Source of the DNA: Sternotherus odoratus
Taxonomy: Eukaryota; Chordata; Testudines; Kinosternidae
Assembly (NCBI GenBank): GCA_032164245.1
Contig: JAVMKO010000006.1
Coordinates: forward strand, 449,001 to 513,000
Length of the DNA stretch: 64,000 nucleotides
Direction: 5' to 3'
Notes under the pieces: model-generated
What the model was told of the DNA's origin: nothing
The model's database searches: none
What the model saw: only the letters and a program-made list of their open reading frames with translations
Program-made: the position numbers and the translations under genes
In this document: positions 44,536 through 57,095 of the stretch, in pieces
Layout: every line of letters starts with the position of its first letter
How positions within the stretch are numbered: position 1 is the stretch's first letter

Positions 44536-46120
44536 AATTTCCCTTTGGTTTCACACATCCCAGGTCAGGCACCTTTCTCTGAAATGGCATTTTGAGGTGT
44601 TTTAAACACATCTGGGTGATCAGAATAAGCAAATGAGCTGGCAAACAGCCCTGAGCCAAGTGCTCTGACCACCCTTCCTGCAAAGTCCCACAGGGATTCC
44701 CAGAGGGCAGAGCTTGGGCACATGTGCTGCTCCACGCTTACGGGCTCTAGACATGACAGAGTGCAGCAGCTCTGAAGAAAGGACGACAGTCTAATGTGTC
44801 AGTCATCCCCAGATAACGAGTCACGGGGAGGTTGGGAAGTGAACCGTTCCATCAGTGCCTTAGTGCTTTGACGATATGTCAAGGCGATTCACATCGAAGG
44901 ACCTCAGGCATTAACTCACATCATTCCTTTCCGACAGAGCTGGGACAGCCACAGTGGATTTCAGTGGCCAGTGTCCAATGCACTCCCTTCTCTGGGGAGT
45001 GCCGGTCCAACAGGGGCAGTGGGACATCTTTTAAAAATAAAGAAAGTATTTACAAAATCTGGGACATGCTAAGACTGTAAATAAAACCAATTGAAGCAAG
45101 GAAATCCAGAGTGAAGGCTGCTACTCTGTCCTGAACTAGTCTGCCTCTTGCAATAATTTGTCATGATTATTTTTTGTATCGTGGTAGTGCTTAGAGGTTT
45201 CATCCCATTCAGATCTCCACTGTGCTAGGCACTGTACAAAGATACAGCGAATAACAGCCTCTGTCAGAAAGAGCTTACAAACCATCGCAATGCAGGTTTC
45301 TAAACCCTTCCGACATCACCAATGGATCTTACCTTCCTTGGTGTACGTATTCCAGGGCCTACCTAGCTATCTCCGGAGCTCCGTACTTGATTCTTTTTAT
45401 TTATTAGCAGAGCTAACAAATTCTTACAAAGTCTTTCTTAGGTTAACGTCACAATCCTACCAAAAATAGGTTTGGGGCACGTACAAGTGCAAATGCATCA
45501 ACTGGCTTCAGAAATCTGTGACTAGTGGGGCTGCAGCTCTCCCACCCACAGTATTCCCAGGACGGTCAAATCTCCCAGGTTTTATGGCTGGAAGATGATG
45601 GTTCTAGATAAGAAGGTTTTTTTCCCCTTTTACTCTGCAGAACTCGAACTTGATGAGCCAGCTTGTCTAATGATAGGATTTCCCATCATTGTGGAATCCA
45701 TCAGTTTATTTGGGGGAACTTTGTGCCCTCCACCATTATGTGATTGCTTCTTGCTGGAACTAACCAATGGGAAATCAGTTCATTGTGGCTTTTACACAGC
45801 ACAGAATTATCAGGAAAATGAAACAAAGATAACGACGGCTTATCTGACACCAGGAAACCCATCAACTCCTCAGTGGAGTCCCCAACCTCTTCCGAAAACG
45901 TCCTCACTTTTCGATAGGTCACCATGGGTGCAAAATCCATCCATTGTGTTACCTTCCCCAGGCCCATACTATAAATGAGTTGACTTGAACTGTCCTTCTG
46001 AATACTCAGTGTTTCTGCAAATCAGAGCAGAATCTCAGCTTGGGCACCCAGAAAATAAGGAGCGCACAAGTCAGTGGCCACCTGTGAAAAGTCTGGTTTA
46101 AATGCTTGACAACCTCCCCT
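44536..46120. other. Unassigned sequence
   Basis: No recognisable gene. An open frame of 127 codons at 45595-45978 and an antisense one of 88 codons overlap, and neither has a domain or family signature. Confidence 0.45.
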
Positions 46121-46123
46121 AGG

Positions 46124-46210
46124 ATGTTGGTTCTCAAGCTGGGGATTGTTACCCCTCGAGGGGTCGCAACCCGATTATGTGGGGGTTGCGAGCCCCTGCT
46201 GTCAGTGCAA
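46124..46210. mobile_element. hAT-like terminal fragment
   Basis: It reads GTTGGTTCTCAAGCTGGGG, then 'cctcgaggggtcgcaaccc'. This resembles the left end of the MITE at 44246 and other hAT ends. No partner end or duplication. Confidence 0.45.
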
Positions 46211-46697
46211 TTTATTATCATGCTCCTTGTAAGACTGCGCTACTTAGGGTGTACTGAGCATGCTCACATGAACTGAGCATGCTCAGTAACAACGGCTGTA
46301 GCCACTGCCCTTCTCCCCGCCTTTATTCGCCATAAGATTCTGCTGTTTACAGGGTTTAAAAAGTGGCAAAGGGGGCAAAACGGAGGAAATGGGTGGCCGG
46401 GGTCTGAGCAGGCGGCGGAAATGGACTGGTCATGGTGGGTCAAGCAGATGGAGAAAGGATTAACAAAGGGGTGAACGAGCAAAATCGGGGGTCCGGGGGG
46501 AGAGGGAGGAGTTAAGCCCCGGAGTGAGGTGCTGGCAGAGGGTGACAGAGGACAAAATCCAGCACAGTCAGGAGCAACGGTGGTTTGCAGTTGCCCCAGT
46601 GGGACTGAGACACCAGTATTTGCAGAAATAGTTTGTAGTGGGGGGTGAGAGACTTTTTTATTTGATCAAAGTGGATTTTTTGTATGTGCACACATAC

Positions 46698-46892
46698 CTA
46701 TGAGGAACTGCTACAGTAGCACATTCCTACGGGGAGCAGTATAATACACTACAGAATGCAAGAAAATGCTACCTGTAGACATTTGCTACATTTGGTAGCA
46801 GTTTTCTACGGCTTTATGGTAGCACTTTCTTACACCCTAACTATGAGGAACTGCTACAGTAGCACGTTCCTACTAGGAGCAGTATAAGACAC
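46698..46892. repeat. Direct repeat, ~52 bp, 143 bp apart
   Basis: CTATGAGGAACTGCTACAGT begins at 46698 and 46841. Both copies continue through 'agcacattcctac' / 'agcacgttcctac' and 'gagcagtataa'. Related GCTAC and GTAGCA motifs fill the space between, so it may be an element with repeated ends. Confidence 0.7.
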
Positions 46893-46894
46893 TG

Positions 46895-47297
46895 CACCGG
46901 CAGCCGGCCCCGACCCTAACCCCTGCTGGTGGAGCCCCGGCCCCGGCTGCACTGGCAGAGGAAGGCGGGGTGGCAGAGAGCCCTCTCTGCTCCCTCCCCT
47001 CTGGCAGAGTCAGAGTCAGAGTAAGGCGGACTGTGTCCCCTGGCTGGAGAGCTCTCTGCCGCCCGGGGCATGCTGCAGGGGTGGGGGCCCAGCATGCAGC
47101 CAGCGCCAGGGCAGAGACCCCCCCCCCCACAACCTGGCTCCGGCTTCCCCCTCCCCCTGCGACTCCCCCATGGGTCCCCCAGCCTCCCCTTGCTGCCCCC
47201 TTAGACCTTCTGCAGACAGGGGCAAGTCAGAAGCTCCCTTCTCTTCCCTGCAGCAACATGTTGCCTCCCTGCAGCAACTGCCGCCGCAGGGTCCTAG
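46895..47297. other. Unassigned G+C-rich sequence
   Basis: G+C-rich with C runs. Overlapping open frames on both strands (up to 236 codons) extend into the LTR and are not credible genes. Confidence 0.45.
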
Positions 47298-48084
47298 TGT
47301 CACGGAGCGCCCGGGCGATGGTCTGGAACCGCTCCCTAGGAAGCCAGACCGGACTCCGGGTGAAGGGCCCCTTCTCCGTACACAGCCTGTTTCCCAGGCC
47401 AGGAGCTTCAGGGGTCCCCACTTCCACCTTCCTGGGTCTGACCTCGGAGCAGTCAGCACCTTCTGCCCCTCTGTGTGCTTCCCCCAGCAAGCCCGCCTGG
47501 GCGGGGTCCTGGGGGAGCCCATGGGTTCTGCACCCCAAATCCACAGTCAAATGTGACTCTCAGCCAGCCAGCAGAATAGACGGTTTATTTGAGATGTCAG
47601 GAACCATCCAACTCACAGCTTCTCAGTCTCAACAGGGCCCATCCAGTCAGGCAGGTCCTTCTGGGGTGCCAGGAGAATGAGGCCCAGATTCTGGGCTCCT
47701 GCTTCTTCCCCAGGTTTATTCGATGACTTCCATCTGGTCTAACACAGACCATGCAGCGAGCGAGCGTGAGCCCTCCGCTGGATCCATCTTGGGGCTAGAG
47801 AGCAAGATCGCTTCTCTCCCCCTTTCCAGCTAGACCCAGACTGACTCAACCCCCTCTCCAGTCCCTCTGTCCTTTCCTTTGTTTCGTTTCCCGGGCTTCG
47901 GGTATCACCTGACCTCCCTCCAACAGGTTCAACTGACCTCCCTCCCCCACTTGGGGTCAGGTTACAGCTTCACCTTGGCTTTGCTTTGCATCAGCTACAC
48001 ATTCCTTTCCCTCCACATAGAGGCCCAAGAAATGCATAGGGGAAACTGAGGCACACCCACCCACAGTACTCCCACTTCATCACA
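47298..48084 (-). mobile_element. Solo LTR, 787 bp
   Basis: The plus strand reads TGTCACGGAGCGCCCGGG at the left and CTTCATCACA at the right. An exact 5-bp duplication, CCTAG, flanks it (47293-47297 and 48085-48089). Polyadenylation signals read as TTTATT on the plus strand (47584 and near 47713), so the LTR points to the minus strand. No internal region adjoins, so it is a solo LTR. Confidence 0.88.
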
Positions 48085-48249
48085 CCTAGTACCCGCCAGC
48101 TTCCACTGACCTCCACTGTCAGAGCCCCCGCCATACCCCAACCCTCTGCCCCATGCTACATTACATTATCCAATATTTATGTAAAAAATGTATAATAAGC
48201 AATGCTCTGGGAAAAGGGGAGGGGGGGTGCAAAGTAAATTTTTTGCCTA

Positions 48250-48351
48250 GGGTGCCAAAATATCCTTGCACACACCCTCCATTACTCCTGCCCCCTCCCC
48301 GCTCGCCCAATTTGTCCTGATATTTTGCTCTTGCGATCTGGTCACCCTACC
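48250..48351. mobile_element. hAT MITE right end, TAGGGTGACCA family
   Basis: The right end, inverted, reads TAGGGTGACCAGATCGC, related to the ends of the 31.85-kb hAT. The sequence 'tcctgatattttgctcttg' before it matches the usual subterminal part. The left end is not clear. Confidence 0.65.
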
Positions 48352-48600
48352 CAAGCCCCGGCCCCGGCCGCAGCGGGCTGCTGGCGGCGCCCCAAGCCCT
48401 GGCCCCAGATGCTACCGCAGCGGGCTACCGGCAGCAAGCCAAGCCCCAGGCCCTGCCGCGGCGGGCTGCCGGCGGCACCCCAGGCCCTGTCCCCTCTCCC
48501 AGGGGGTTGCTGGCACCCTCCCCTGAGCCCGGCTCCTGCTCCGGTGGGCTGGCATCCCTACACCCCCCCCCAGCTCAGCCCCTGCCCCGGGGTGCTGCTA
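48352..48600. repeat. G+C-rich tandem units, ~45-50 bp
   Basis: Three or more diverged units share GCAGCGGGCTGCYGGCGGC-like cores followed by CCCCAAGCCCTGGCCC or variants. It is non-coding and adjoins the hAT end. Confidence 0.65.
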
Positions 48601-49083
48601 GCACCCCCTCTCCAGTCCATGCCCTGCCCCCGAGCCCAACCCCTAAGGGGGGGAGGTTCGGCTGATATGCAGGACAATTCAAAGCAAGGCATATAAATCT
48701 CAGCAAAAATCAGAAGTTCGGGGGGCAGGAAATGGGACCCTGCATGCCCTCCCCCCAGTATTGCGTCTGGCTTTTTTTTGCTACACAGCTTCAAAATTAC
48801 ACATCAAATGAAGCAGGGGTTTGGCCTCCGCCTCTACCCACCCCTGACTCATAATCGGGGCAGGTCCATTGTATGCACTGAATGAAGCAGGGCTTCCGTG
48901 AAAAAACAGGATGTTAATGTATTTAAACACTGTATCATATGCATATGCAGAAGGGGGCCAAATGAAGGTTATGAGGGCATGAAGCATGCCCAGCGTGGAT
49001 GGAATCTTCTGAGAATTTAGCCAAACTTTAACAAGAGTTTACTGAGCATGTGCAAACTGAAATTTTTCAAAGTCGTATAATTT
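48601..49083. other. Unassigned sequence
   Basis: No recognisable gene or repeat. Confidence 0.4.
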
Positions 49084-49212
49084 GGCCAGATTTAAGAGCG
49101 GGTTAGACAAACATCTGTCAGGAAAGGTCTAGGTAATACTTTGTCCTCAGTGCAGGGGACTGGATTAGATAACCTCTTAAAGTCCCTTCCAGTCCTATGA
49201 TTCTATGATTTC
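49084..49212 (+). repeat. CR1 LINE 3' tail
   Basis: The plus strand reads 'agatttaagagcgggttag', 'ggactggattagataacctc' and CCAGTCCTATGATTCTATGA: the last ~130 bp of a CR1 element. Confidence 0.85.
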
Positions 49213-49868
49213 AGTGAATTTTCATGGGATAGCAAAAGGCACATCCTTCGCAAGGAGGGAAACCTCCTTGCCGAATTGCAAGTCCCTACTACAAAGCATA
49301 GAGCTGCTAGAGTTTCTCAACAAAACAGTTGTAAGAATATTTTTAACAAGGGGAAAATATATTTTCCCCTAATCTCATTCTTGGAAATGGCTGAAAAGTT
49401 AAAAAGAAATCTCGGGACCTGGCTCAGAACACTTCAGCCAGACTGGGCTCCATTTAGCAAAGTCATAAGCAGCTGAAAACTGGTTCTTAGAAGAGAAAGT
49501 ATAAGGCAACCTTAACCTTAGGCATCACCAGCCCCACATGTAATGCACAATTGTATCATAAACTTTTTTTGACACCAAATAACCTCAGAAATTAGAGTAA
49601 TCTCATGGAAATGATATCAAATATAATCAGTAATTCCCAGGTTCCCAGGAATCATTTAAAATGACTGTAACAGTTTTTTTCCCCACTCACAACAAATGTC
49701 AATGTTGGTTAGATTCACCATAAATATAAATATTAATCACAGCATCTTATATGCCAATGGTAGATGAATAAAAATGGATTCACTGACTGCTGGAAGGAGA
49801 AATAACATTGTGCAAATTACTTTTGAAATGTTGATTCTACTTTGAAGCAGGGAGGTTAGTTTCAAGGT
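49213..49868. other. Unassigned AT-rich sequence
   Basis: No recognisable gene or repeat. Confidence 0.45.
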
Positions 49869-49870
49869 TT

Positions 49871-51440
49871 TAAGAACACAAGTATTCCATACTGGATCCG
49901 ACAAATGGTCAGACTAGCCCAGTCTCCAGTCCAGTGCCAGATGCTTCTGGCGGTTGGAGACATAGGGACACCAAGAGCAGAGGGTTGCATCCCACACTAT
50001 CTTAGCTAGTAGCCACTGGTGGACCTATCCTTCATGAACTTATCCAATTCTTTGTTGAAGCCAGCTATACTTTTGACCTTCACAATATCACCTGACAATG
50101 AGTTCCACAGGTTGACTGTGCATTGTGTGAAGTAGTACTACCTTTTTTTTGTTTAAAACTGCTGCTTATTCATTTCATTGGGTGGCCCCTGAACTTTGCC
50201 TTATGTGATAGGGTAAATAGCACTTCCATATTCATTTTCTCCACACCATTCATAATTGTATAGCTCTCTATCAGTTCTCCCTCTAGTCATCTCTTTTCTG
50301 AGCTAAACAGTCCCAGTCACATATGGAAGCTGTCCCATGTCCCTCATCATTTTAGATGCCATTCTCTGTAATTTTTCCAATTCTATTCTATCTTTTTTTG
50401 AGATGGGGTGACAAATTGCACTCAGTATTCAAGATGTGGCTGTAGGTAGTGGCATTATGTTATTTTCTGTTTTATTATCTGGTACTTTACTAAAGGTTCC
50501 TAACATTCTGTTCACTTTTTTTGATGGCTGCTGCACATTGAGTGGATGCTTCCAGAAAACTATCTACACTAATTGCAAGATCCCTTTCTTTATTGGTAAC
50601 AGCTAATTTAGATCCCATTATTTTGTATGTATAGTTGGGATTACGTTTTCCAAAGTGCATTTTTTGAATTTATCAGCATTGAATTTCATCTGCCATTTTG
50701 TTGCCCAGTCACCCAATTTTGTGAGATCCCCTTGGACTCCTCTCAGTCTGCTCTAGCTTTATCCTGAGTAACTTGGTGTCATCTGCAGACTTTGCCATAT
50801 CACTGTTTACACCCTTTTCCGGGTCATTTCTGGATATATTGAACAGCACTGGCCTCAGTACAGATCCTTGGGGGACCCCACTTTCTCCACTGTGAAAACT
50901 GACCATTTATTTCTACCCCTTGTTTCTTATTTTTTAACCAGTTACTGATTCAGGAGCGGACCTTCCTGCCTATCCCATGACTGCTCACTTGGCTTTAGGG
51001 CCTTTGGTGACAGACCGTGTCAAATGCTTTCTGAAAGCCCAAGTGCGCTATATCCACTGGGTCACTCTTCTCTACATGCCTGATGACATCCTCAAAGAAT
51101 TCTAGTAGATTGGTGAGGCATGATTTCCTTTTACAAAAGCCAGGTTTTTGTGCCCATTGATCCCAAGTTTTCAGGCTTCTCACCCTGGTGACTGCTCCTT
51201 TTAATTTCCATTTAACTAGTTTCTTCATTTTTGTATAGCTCCCCCTTTGAAAGTTAAATGCTACTGTGGGGCGGGGGAGGGGGTTGTTTGGCATTCCCTA
51301 CCCCTCCCCCCCCAACCAGATGTTAACAGTCATTACTTTATGGTCACTACTACCGAGTGGTTCCGAACTGTTAATCCTCTGGCCACTTTCTGTATTGGGG
51401 GGGATCCAAAGGGATCCCTGAAGCCTGGTTTGGTTGATAC
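49871..51440 (-). pseudogene. Older CR1 LINE, ORF2 remnant
   Basis: This is a 1.6-kb inverted CR1 of a diverged subfamily. On the minus strand the order is WAQKPGFCKRKSCLTNLLEF, then DIAHLGFQKAFDTVCHQ (polymerase motif A), then [15 protein letters not shown], then SADDTKLL (active site; SADD in place of the usual FADD), then the 3' region to 49871. The last bases on the right ('tgttaacagtcattactttatggtcac') are from further upstream. Several stops and deletions are present. Confidence 0.85.
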
Positions 51441-51495
51441 TCTTCGTACATAAGAGTAACTGTGCACTCGCACACAGAACTCAGCAAGTACACAA

Positions 51496-53815
51496 GTGCT
51501 GCAGGAACCAACTAGGGGCAGATCTTTTCTTGACCTGCTGCTCACAAACCATGAAGAATTAGTAGGGGACACAAAAGTGGATTTGAACTTGGGAGGCAGT
51601 GACCATGAGATGGTCGAGATCAGGATCCTGACACAGGGGAAAAAAGGAGAGCAGCAGAATACGGACCCTGGACTTCAGAAAAGCAGACTTTGACTTCCTC
51701 AGAGAACTCATGGGCAGGATCCCCTGGGAGATGAACATGAAGGGGAAAGGAATCCAGGACAGCTGGCTGTATTTTAAAGAATCCTTATTGAGGTTGCAGG
51801 AACAAACCATCCCGATGTGTAGAAAGAATAGCAATTATGGCAGGCGACCAGCTTGGTTGAACAGTGAAATCCTTGCTTATCTTAAATGCAAAAAAGACGC
51901 TTACAAGAAGTGGAAGTTTGGGCAAATGACCAGGGAGGAATATAAAAATATTGCTCAGGCATGCAGGAGTGAAATCAGGAAGATTAAATCACACTTGGAG
52001 TTGCAGCTAGCAAGGGATGTTAAGGGTAACAAGAAGGGTTTCTTTAGGTATGTTGGCAACAAGAAAAAAGTCAAGGAAAGTGTGGGCCCCTTACTGAATG
52101 AGGGAGGCAACTAGTGACAGAGGACGTGGAAAAAGCAAATGTACTCAATGCTTTTTTTGCCTCTGTCTTCACGAACAAGGTCAGCTCCCAGACTCCTGCA
52201 CTGGGCAGCACAGCATGGGGAGGAGGTGACCAGCCATCTGTGGAAAAATAAGTGGTTCAGGACTATTTAGAAAAGCTGAACGAGCACAAGTCTATGGGGT
52301 CGGATGCGCTGCATCCGAGGGTGCTAAAGGAGTGGGCTGATGTAATTGCAGAGCCATTGGCCATTATCTTTGAAAACTCACGGCGATCGGGGAAGGTCCC
52401 GTATGACTGGAAAAAGGCTCATGTAGTGCCCATCTTTAAAAAAGGGAAGAAGGAGGATCCAGGGAACTACAGGCCAGTCAGCCTCACCTCAGTGCCTAGC
52501 AGGTCCTCAAGGAATCAATCCTGAAGCACTTAGAGGAGAGGAAAGTGATCAGGAACAGTCAGCATGGATTCACCAAGGGCAAATCATGCCTGACTAACCT
52601 AATTGCCTTCTACGATGAAATAACTGGCACTGTGGATGAGGGGAAAGCAGTGGACGTGTTATTCCTTGACTTTAGCAAAGCTTTTGATACGGTCTCCCAC
52701 CATATTGTTGCCAGCTAGTTAAAGAAGTATGGGCTGGATGAATGGACCATAAGGTGGATAGAAAGCTGGCTGGATTGTCGGGCTCAACGGGTAGTGATCA
52801 ATGGTTCCATGTCTAGTTGGCAGCCGGTATCAAGCGGAGTGCCCCGAGGGTCGGTCCAGGGGCTGGTTTTATTCAATATCTTTATCAATGATCTGGAGGA
52901 TGGTGTGGACTGCACCCTCAGCAAGTTTGCAGATGACACTAAACTGGGAGGAGTGGTAGATACACTGGAGGCTAGGGATAGGATACAGAGGGACCTAGAC
53001 AAATTAGAGGACTGGGCCAAAAGAAATTTGATGAGGTTCAACAAGGAGAAGTGCACAGTCCTGCACTTAGGATGGAAGAATCCCATGCACTGCTACAGAC
53101 TAGGGGCCGAATGGCTAGGAAGCAGTTCTGAAGAAAAGTACCTAGGGATTACAGTGGATGAGAAGCTGGATATGAGTCAACAGTGTGCCCTTGTTGCCAA
53201 GAAGGCTAATGGCATTTTGGGCTGTATAAGTGGGGGCATTGCCAGCAGATCGAAGAATGTGATTGTTCCCCTCTATTCGAGATTGGTGAGGCCTCATCTG
53301 GAGTACTGTGTCCAATTTTGGCGCCCACACTACAAAAAGGATGTGGAAAAATTGGAAAGAGTCCAGAGAAGGGCAACAAAAATTATTAGAGGCCTGAAGT
53401 GCATGACTTATGAGGAGAGGGTGAGAGAACTGGGATTGTTTAGCCTACAGAAGAGAAGACTGAGGGGAGATTTGATAGCTGCTTTCAACTACCTGAAAGG
53501 GGGTTCTAAAGAGGATGGATCTAGACTGTTCTCAGTGGTACCAGATGACTGAACAAGGAGTAATTGTCTCAAGTTGCAGTTGGGAAGGTTTACATTGGAT
53601 ATTAGGAAAAACTTTTTCACTAGCAGGGTGGTGAAGCATTGGAATGGGTTCCCTAGGGAGGTGGTAGAATCTCCTTCCTTAGAGGTTTTTAAGGTGAGGC
53701 TTGACAAAGCCCTGGCTGGGATGATTTAGTTGGGGATTGGTCCTGCTTTGAGCAGGGGGTTGGACTAGATACCTCCAGAGATCCCTTCCAACCCTAATAT
53801 TCTAGGATTCTATGA
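51496..53815 (+). pseudogene. Long CR1 LINE copy: endonuclease end, reverse transcriptase, 3' tail
   Basis: This 2.3-kb 5'-truncated copy can be read in order: endonuclease end (LQEPTRGRSFLDLLLTNHEE, DTKVDLNLGGSDHEMVEIRI); linker (KESLLRLQEQTIPMCRKNS); polymerase start (KKGKKEDPGNYRPVSLTSVP); motif A (FLDFSKAFDTVSH near 52661-52700); motif B region ([20 protein letters not shown]); active site FADD at 52926-52937; the [10 protein letters not shown] and [17 protein letters not shown]-terminal blocks; then the tail to ATTCTATGATT. CR1 enzymes copy their RNA at nicked target DNA. Stops and frameshifts near 52110, 52520, 52717 and 53550 disable it. It is the best CR1 reference in the window. Confidence 0.93.
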
Positions 53816-53818
53816 TTC

Positions 53819-54840
53819 ACATCACTACATTGTATGATCCACACAGCAATGGCACCTCAGACGAGAAACATTTATATGCACAGTGGACCATTGTGATCAT
53901 AGTACAATTTCCTATAGACGACAATGTACAAAATGGCAGAATGTTCCAGCCTGACATAGGTGCCTTCATTTTCAAATGTGCAATTGGAGACAGACGCAGC
54001 ATTGTCTGAAACTGGGGCCTGTTCCAGTGTCTTCCATGGGCTCCCCCAGCCCTCACCACTCTTGAAAATCTTGGCCAGTCACAACCAGACAAACAGCTTC
54101 CATTTAAAATCCTTCCAACAAACTGCTCGCAAAATAGCCACAGAACAACAAGTAACAATAACTAAGCCCTGGGGTCCAAATTCACCACGAGCGCAGGGCC
54201 AGCACAAGTCACAGGCGTCACTGACAGCCACTTCAGCCCCCAGGGAGACCTTCGGGGAGACTTATGTGGCTTCTCGGCCTTGTGCTGGCCCCTCTGCCCA
54301 GGGTGGATCTCCCCCTCCCTGAGCAATCACACAGAAGGAATAAATCACAGACAGCTGTCAGCTGTCCTTGGCCTTCCGCAAAGAGAAAAGGAGTCACAAT
54401 CCAAATAGTACTTTGCCTCAGACATCAACCACCAGCCAGAGAGTGGACGTTGTTCTTGTAATCTATGAAGAGATTAAAACAGCACCTCAGAAGGGAGAAA
54501 TGGTGAACACTTCTCCTCCAAGGGTCAAAGGGTTTTCCAGCCACCTTCCAAAGCCGCATCAGGCTCTGCAATGCAATCCTGCCTGGAACATTTAAGTCCC
54601 AAACTTTTAGAGAAAAGAACCTAATGCAGCAAAGACGAATGAGAGCAACCTCAGGATAAGCTCAGCGGCTCCCGAGGGAGGTTGTTAAAGGATGACGGAT
54701 GTACTGTCTCCGGCATAACAAGCAGTAACACTGGGGCTAGAATCCATTCTCAGAGTATAGTCGGAAAATGTACACTCCTCGGGAACAGTGTTACTGAAGT
54801 GAGACAGAAACCAGTGCAGCTTCTTATGCTACTGCCTCCC
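53819..54840. other. Unassigned sequence
   Basis: No recognisable gene or repeat. Confidence 0.45.
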
Positions 54841-54841
54841 C

Positions 54842-54844
<3 letters not shown>

Positions 54845-54872
<28 letters not shown>

Positions 54873-54970
54873 CTCTCGTTAAGGTCTCTCACACACACAC
54901 ACACACCTCGTTAATGTCCCCCCAACACCTCGTTAACACCACATACAAACACACAGACACACCTCGTTAA
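54845..54970. repeat. CA microsatellite mixed with CCTCGTTAA units
   Basis: Blocks of (AC)n, the longest about 13 units, alternate with CCTCGTTAA, which occurs four times, once as CCTCTCGTTAA. This suggests an array of ACAC...CCTCGTTAA units in which the CA part expanded unequally. Confidence 0.85.
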
Positions 54971-54974
54971 GGCT

Positions 54975-55255
54975 TCTCATATTTGTGGTTTTAGGCTGGA
55001 ACTCTGCAAGAGGGAAGCACAGGATTGCCGAGTCATGTTACCATTGGAGTGCAGCACAGACAGTCTGGGGAGCCTAGTGGTTAGTGCACCTGACCGCTGG
55101 CTCCTTGCTCCTCTGTCGGGGGGGTAGAGGTACCTGGTGTCTGACCCGCCACAGGGAATCTTCTCGGGTCCACCCACATCAGCATGACAGTTCTCAAAAG
55201 GGTGCGGTAGGGGGGGACCCAGGCCGCCCCTCTCCACCAGATCCCAGCCCAGGGC
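54975..55255. other. Unassigned sequence
   Basis: No gene. A tRNA-like A box (GCCTAGTGGTTAGTGCAC) near 55070 could be a worn SINE head, but no B box follows. Confidence 0.4.
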
Positions 55256-55258
55256 CAT

Positions 55259-56067
55259 GTTGACTGGTTGTTATAAAGGTTAATAATATTGAGATTACTG
55301 GCCAGTTGATCTGACTGTGAATGGTTCTTCCCCAAGAATCAGGCCACACAGAGTTCACACTACGGAGGTCAATATTTTCTGGGGAGTCTCTAGGTATATG
55401 AACAGGGATCACAGTGAGGGCAAAGTAAAACTGTAGATACCTTTATTACAATGATGGATAAAGCTAGAAAAGCCCCAAGCCCCATAACAAGATGGAGATA
55501 ATACAGAACCAGGGTATCATTCAATGCATAAGCTCTTAGAATTGCATTCTCGCACCCTTAGTTGAGAACCTTGTGGTAAGAGATGAAAGGACCAGCCCTG
55601 GCTCTGGAAGTGTCCAATGGTCCAAGTTCCCCAATGAGTTGAAGGGTCAAGTGGAAAAGGAGCAGACAGAAATGGGAGTGGCGCAGGAAAGAGCAGACCC
55701 AGACCACGGGGTGACTGCCCACGCTCAGTTCTCCATTCCCAAATCTAGGCTTTTCACCAGTGTAATGACTGAGCTGTACTTGTTCTACAGGTTAACGTAT
55801 CAATACATGTCGCTGCCATTTCAGCTCAGGATCACACCATCACCCCTCGCTCACCCAGCTTGGCAGTTATGACTCCCAGGTTCCTTGCGGCCCCATGCAC
55901 TGGAACATTCTAGCTCTTACTGTTGAACAAGCTCCCCTTAGTTCCCCAATCTACAGGTAACCGTTGATCTGTGACAGGGTTATGGACTACTTCACCACAC
56001 CTATGCTAACCAATGCTCCAGCTACATCTTACAGGGTGCAGGCCTGGTAGGATTCCTGCGTTACAAC
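55259..56067 (-). mobile_element. LTR, family shared with 36.9 kb
   Basis: The minus strand starts TGTAACGCAGGAATCC (56067 leftwards) and holds AATAAA (plus-strand TTTATT at 55442-55447). Its far end has 'ggttaataatattg' and 'aatcaggccacacaga', shared with the LTR at 36.9-37.9 kb. No clean target duplication, so the left end is approximate. Confidence 0.7.
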
Positions 56068-57090
56068 TGAATACAATCCAGAAGGCAATCCAATGGATGT
56101 CAGGGGGTGACTCTAATGGGGCACACTTGCCCTAGGGGCTATACAAAGCAGCACTGGCAGGAACCCCCCTGCAGAGAGTCTAAGTCTGCTGCCCTGGGCT
56201 ATTTCCCGCCCAAATGTCTCCTCGTACAGGAGCTGGGCTCCGCAGGGCCAGCTGGTTCTCAATGGGGTGGTGACTGGAGAAGATCCTACCAGGGGCCTTA
56301 TGTGCTTTGTGGTCCCCTCTCAGGCTCAGCCTTTTGCCAGGCTTCCCAGAGGAGGTTTCCTCTCTCCCACAGCCTGTCCACCACCCCTCGCCTGGGTGTC
56401 TGAGGCCCTTCTAACCTGATCCTCCAGCTGGAGCACGCTCAGCAGTGCACACTTATAAACGATGTCCCTGCATGGCCTGACCTGGCACTCAGTGTGAGCA
56501 CGAGGTCACGCCAGTGGGGATAGTGTGATGCACTGTTCAAAATGGTGTCCCTCCATCTGCTATCAGACAAAACCACCTCTGGGTTTGTCCCAGTCCTGGA
56601 TGGGGGATAAACCAGCCAAAAAAAGGACCTTCTGGTTTCAAACCGGACAGAATATGTAAAACATGAACATGAGAATGGCAAGGAATGGCATCCTGGAGGA
56701 GAACCAATGCTAAATGAAAACCTCTTGAAGAAATTCTCAGTTGTCTTAGTGTGGAGCTGATGTTATAATGTGGGATTCTCATTACCCGGCTCCACTGTTG
56801 AAACAGGTGTTCACCACCTACCCCCCATAGGATCATTAAACACGTCTGAGTGGTCTCAAGCTACCCACTGAATAGTCTAATCAGAGGCCATTACTTGCTG
56901 ACACAAAACCTCTCCGTAGCTCAGAATGCTCCCCTCTGCTCCCACAAGGGCTCTTCCATTCATTCCCCTACATAACAGCTGCTGTTCCATTCCCCAATTA
57001 CTATCCCCTGATTTCCTAGGGAGGGTGAAAAATTCAAGACTCCACGAGAAAAGACCTTCCAGAGAAAAACAACCCTTTATTCTCTCTATA
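56068..57090. other. Unassigned sequence
   Basis: No recognisable gene. Open frames of about 80-100 codons overlap on both strands without a domain. Confidence 0.45.
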
Positions 57091-57095
57091 TGTTT

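Noticed and set aside
45595..45978. Open frame of 127 codons
   Set aside because: No recognisable domain, no splice or promoter context, and a competing antisense frame.
46970..47680. Open frame of 236 codons
   Set aside because: It crosses the left border and target duplication of the solo LTR at 47298, so it cannot be an old host gene. No domain seen.
55063..55135. tRNA or SINE gene from an A-box-like stretch (GCCTAGTGGTTAGTGCAC)
   Set aside because: No B box or cloverleaf can be drawn downstream. At most a worn SINE head.
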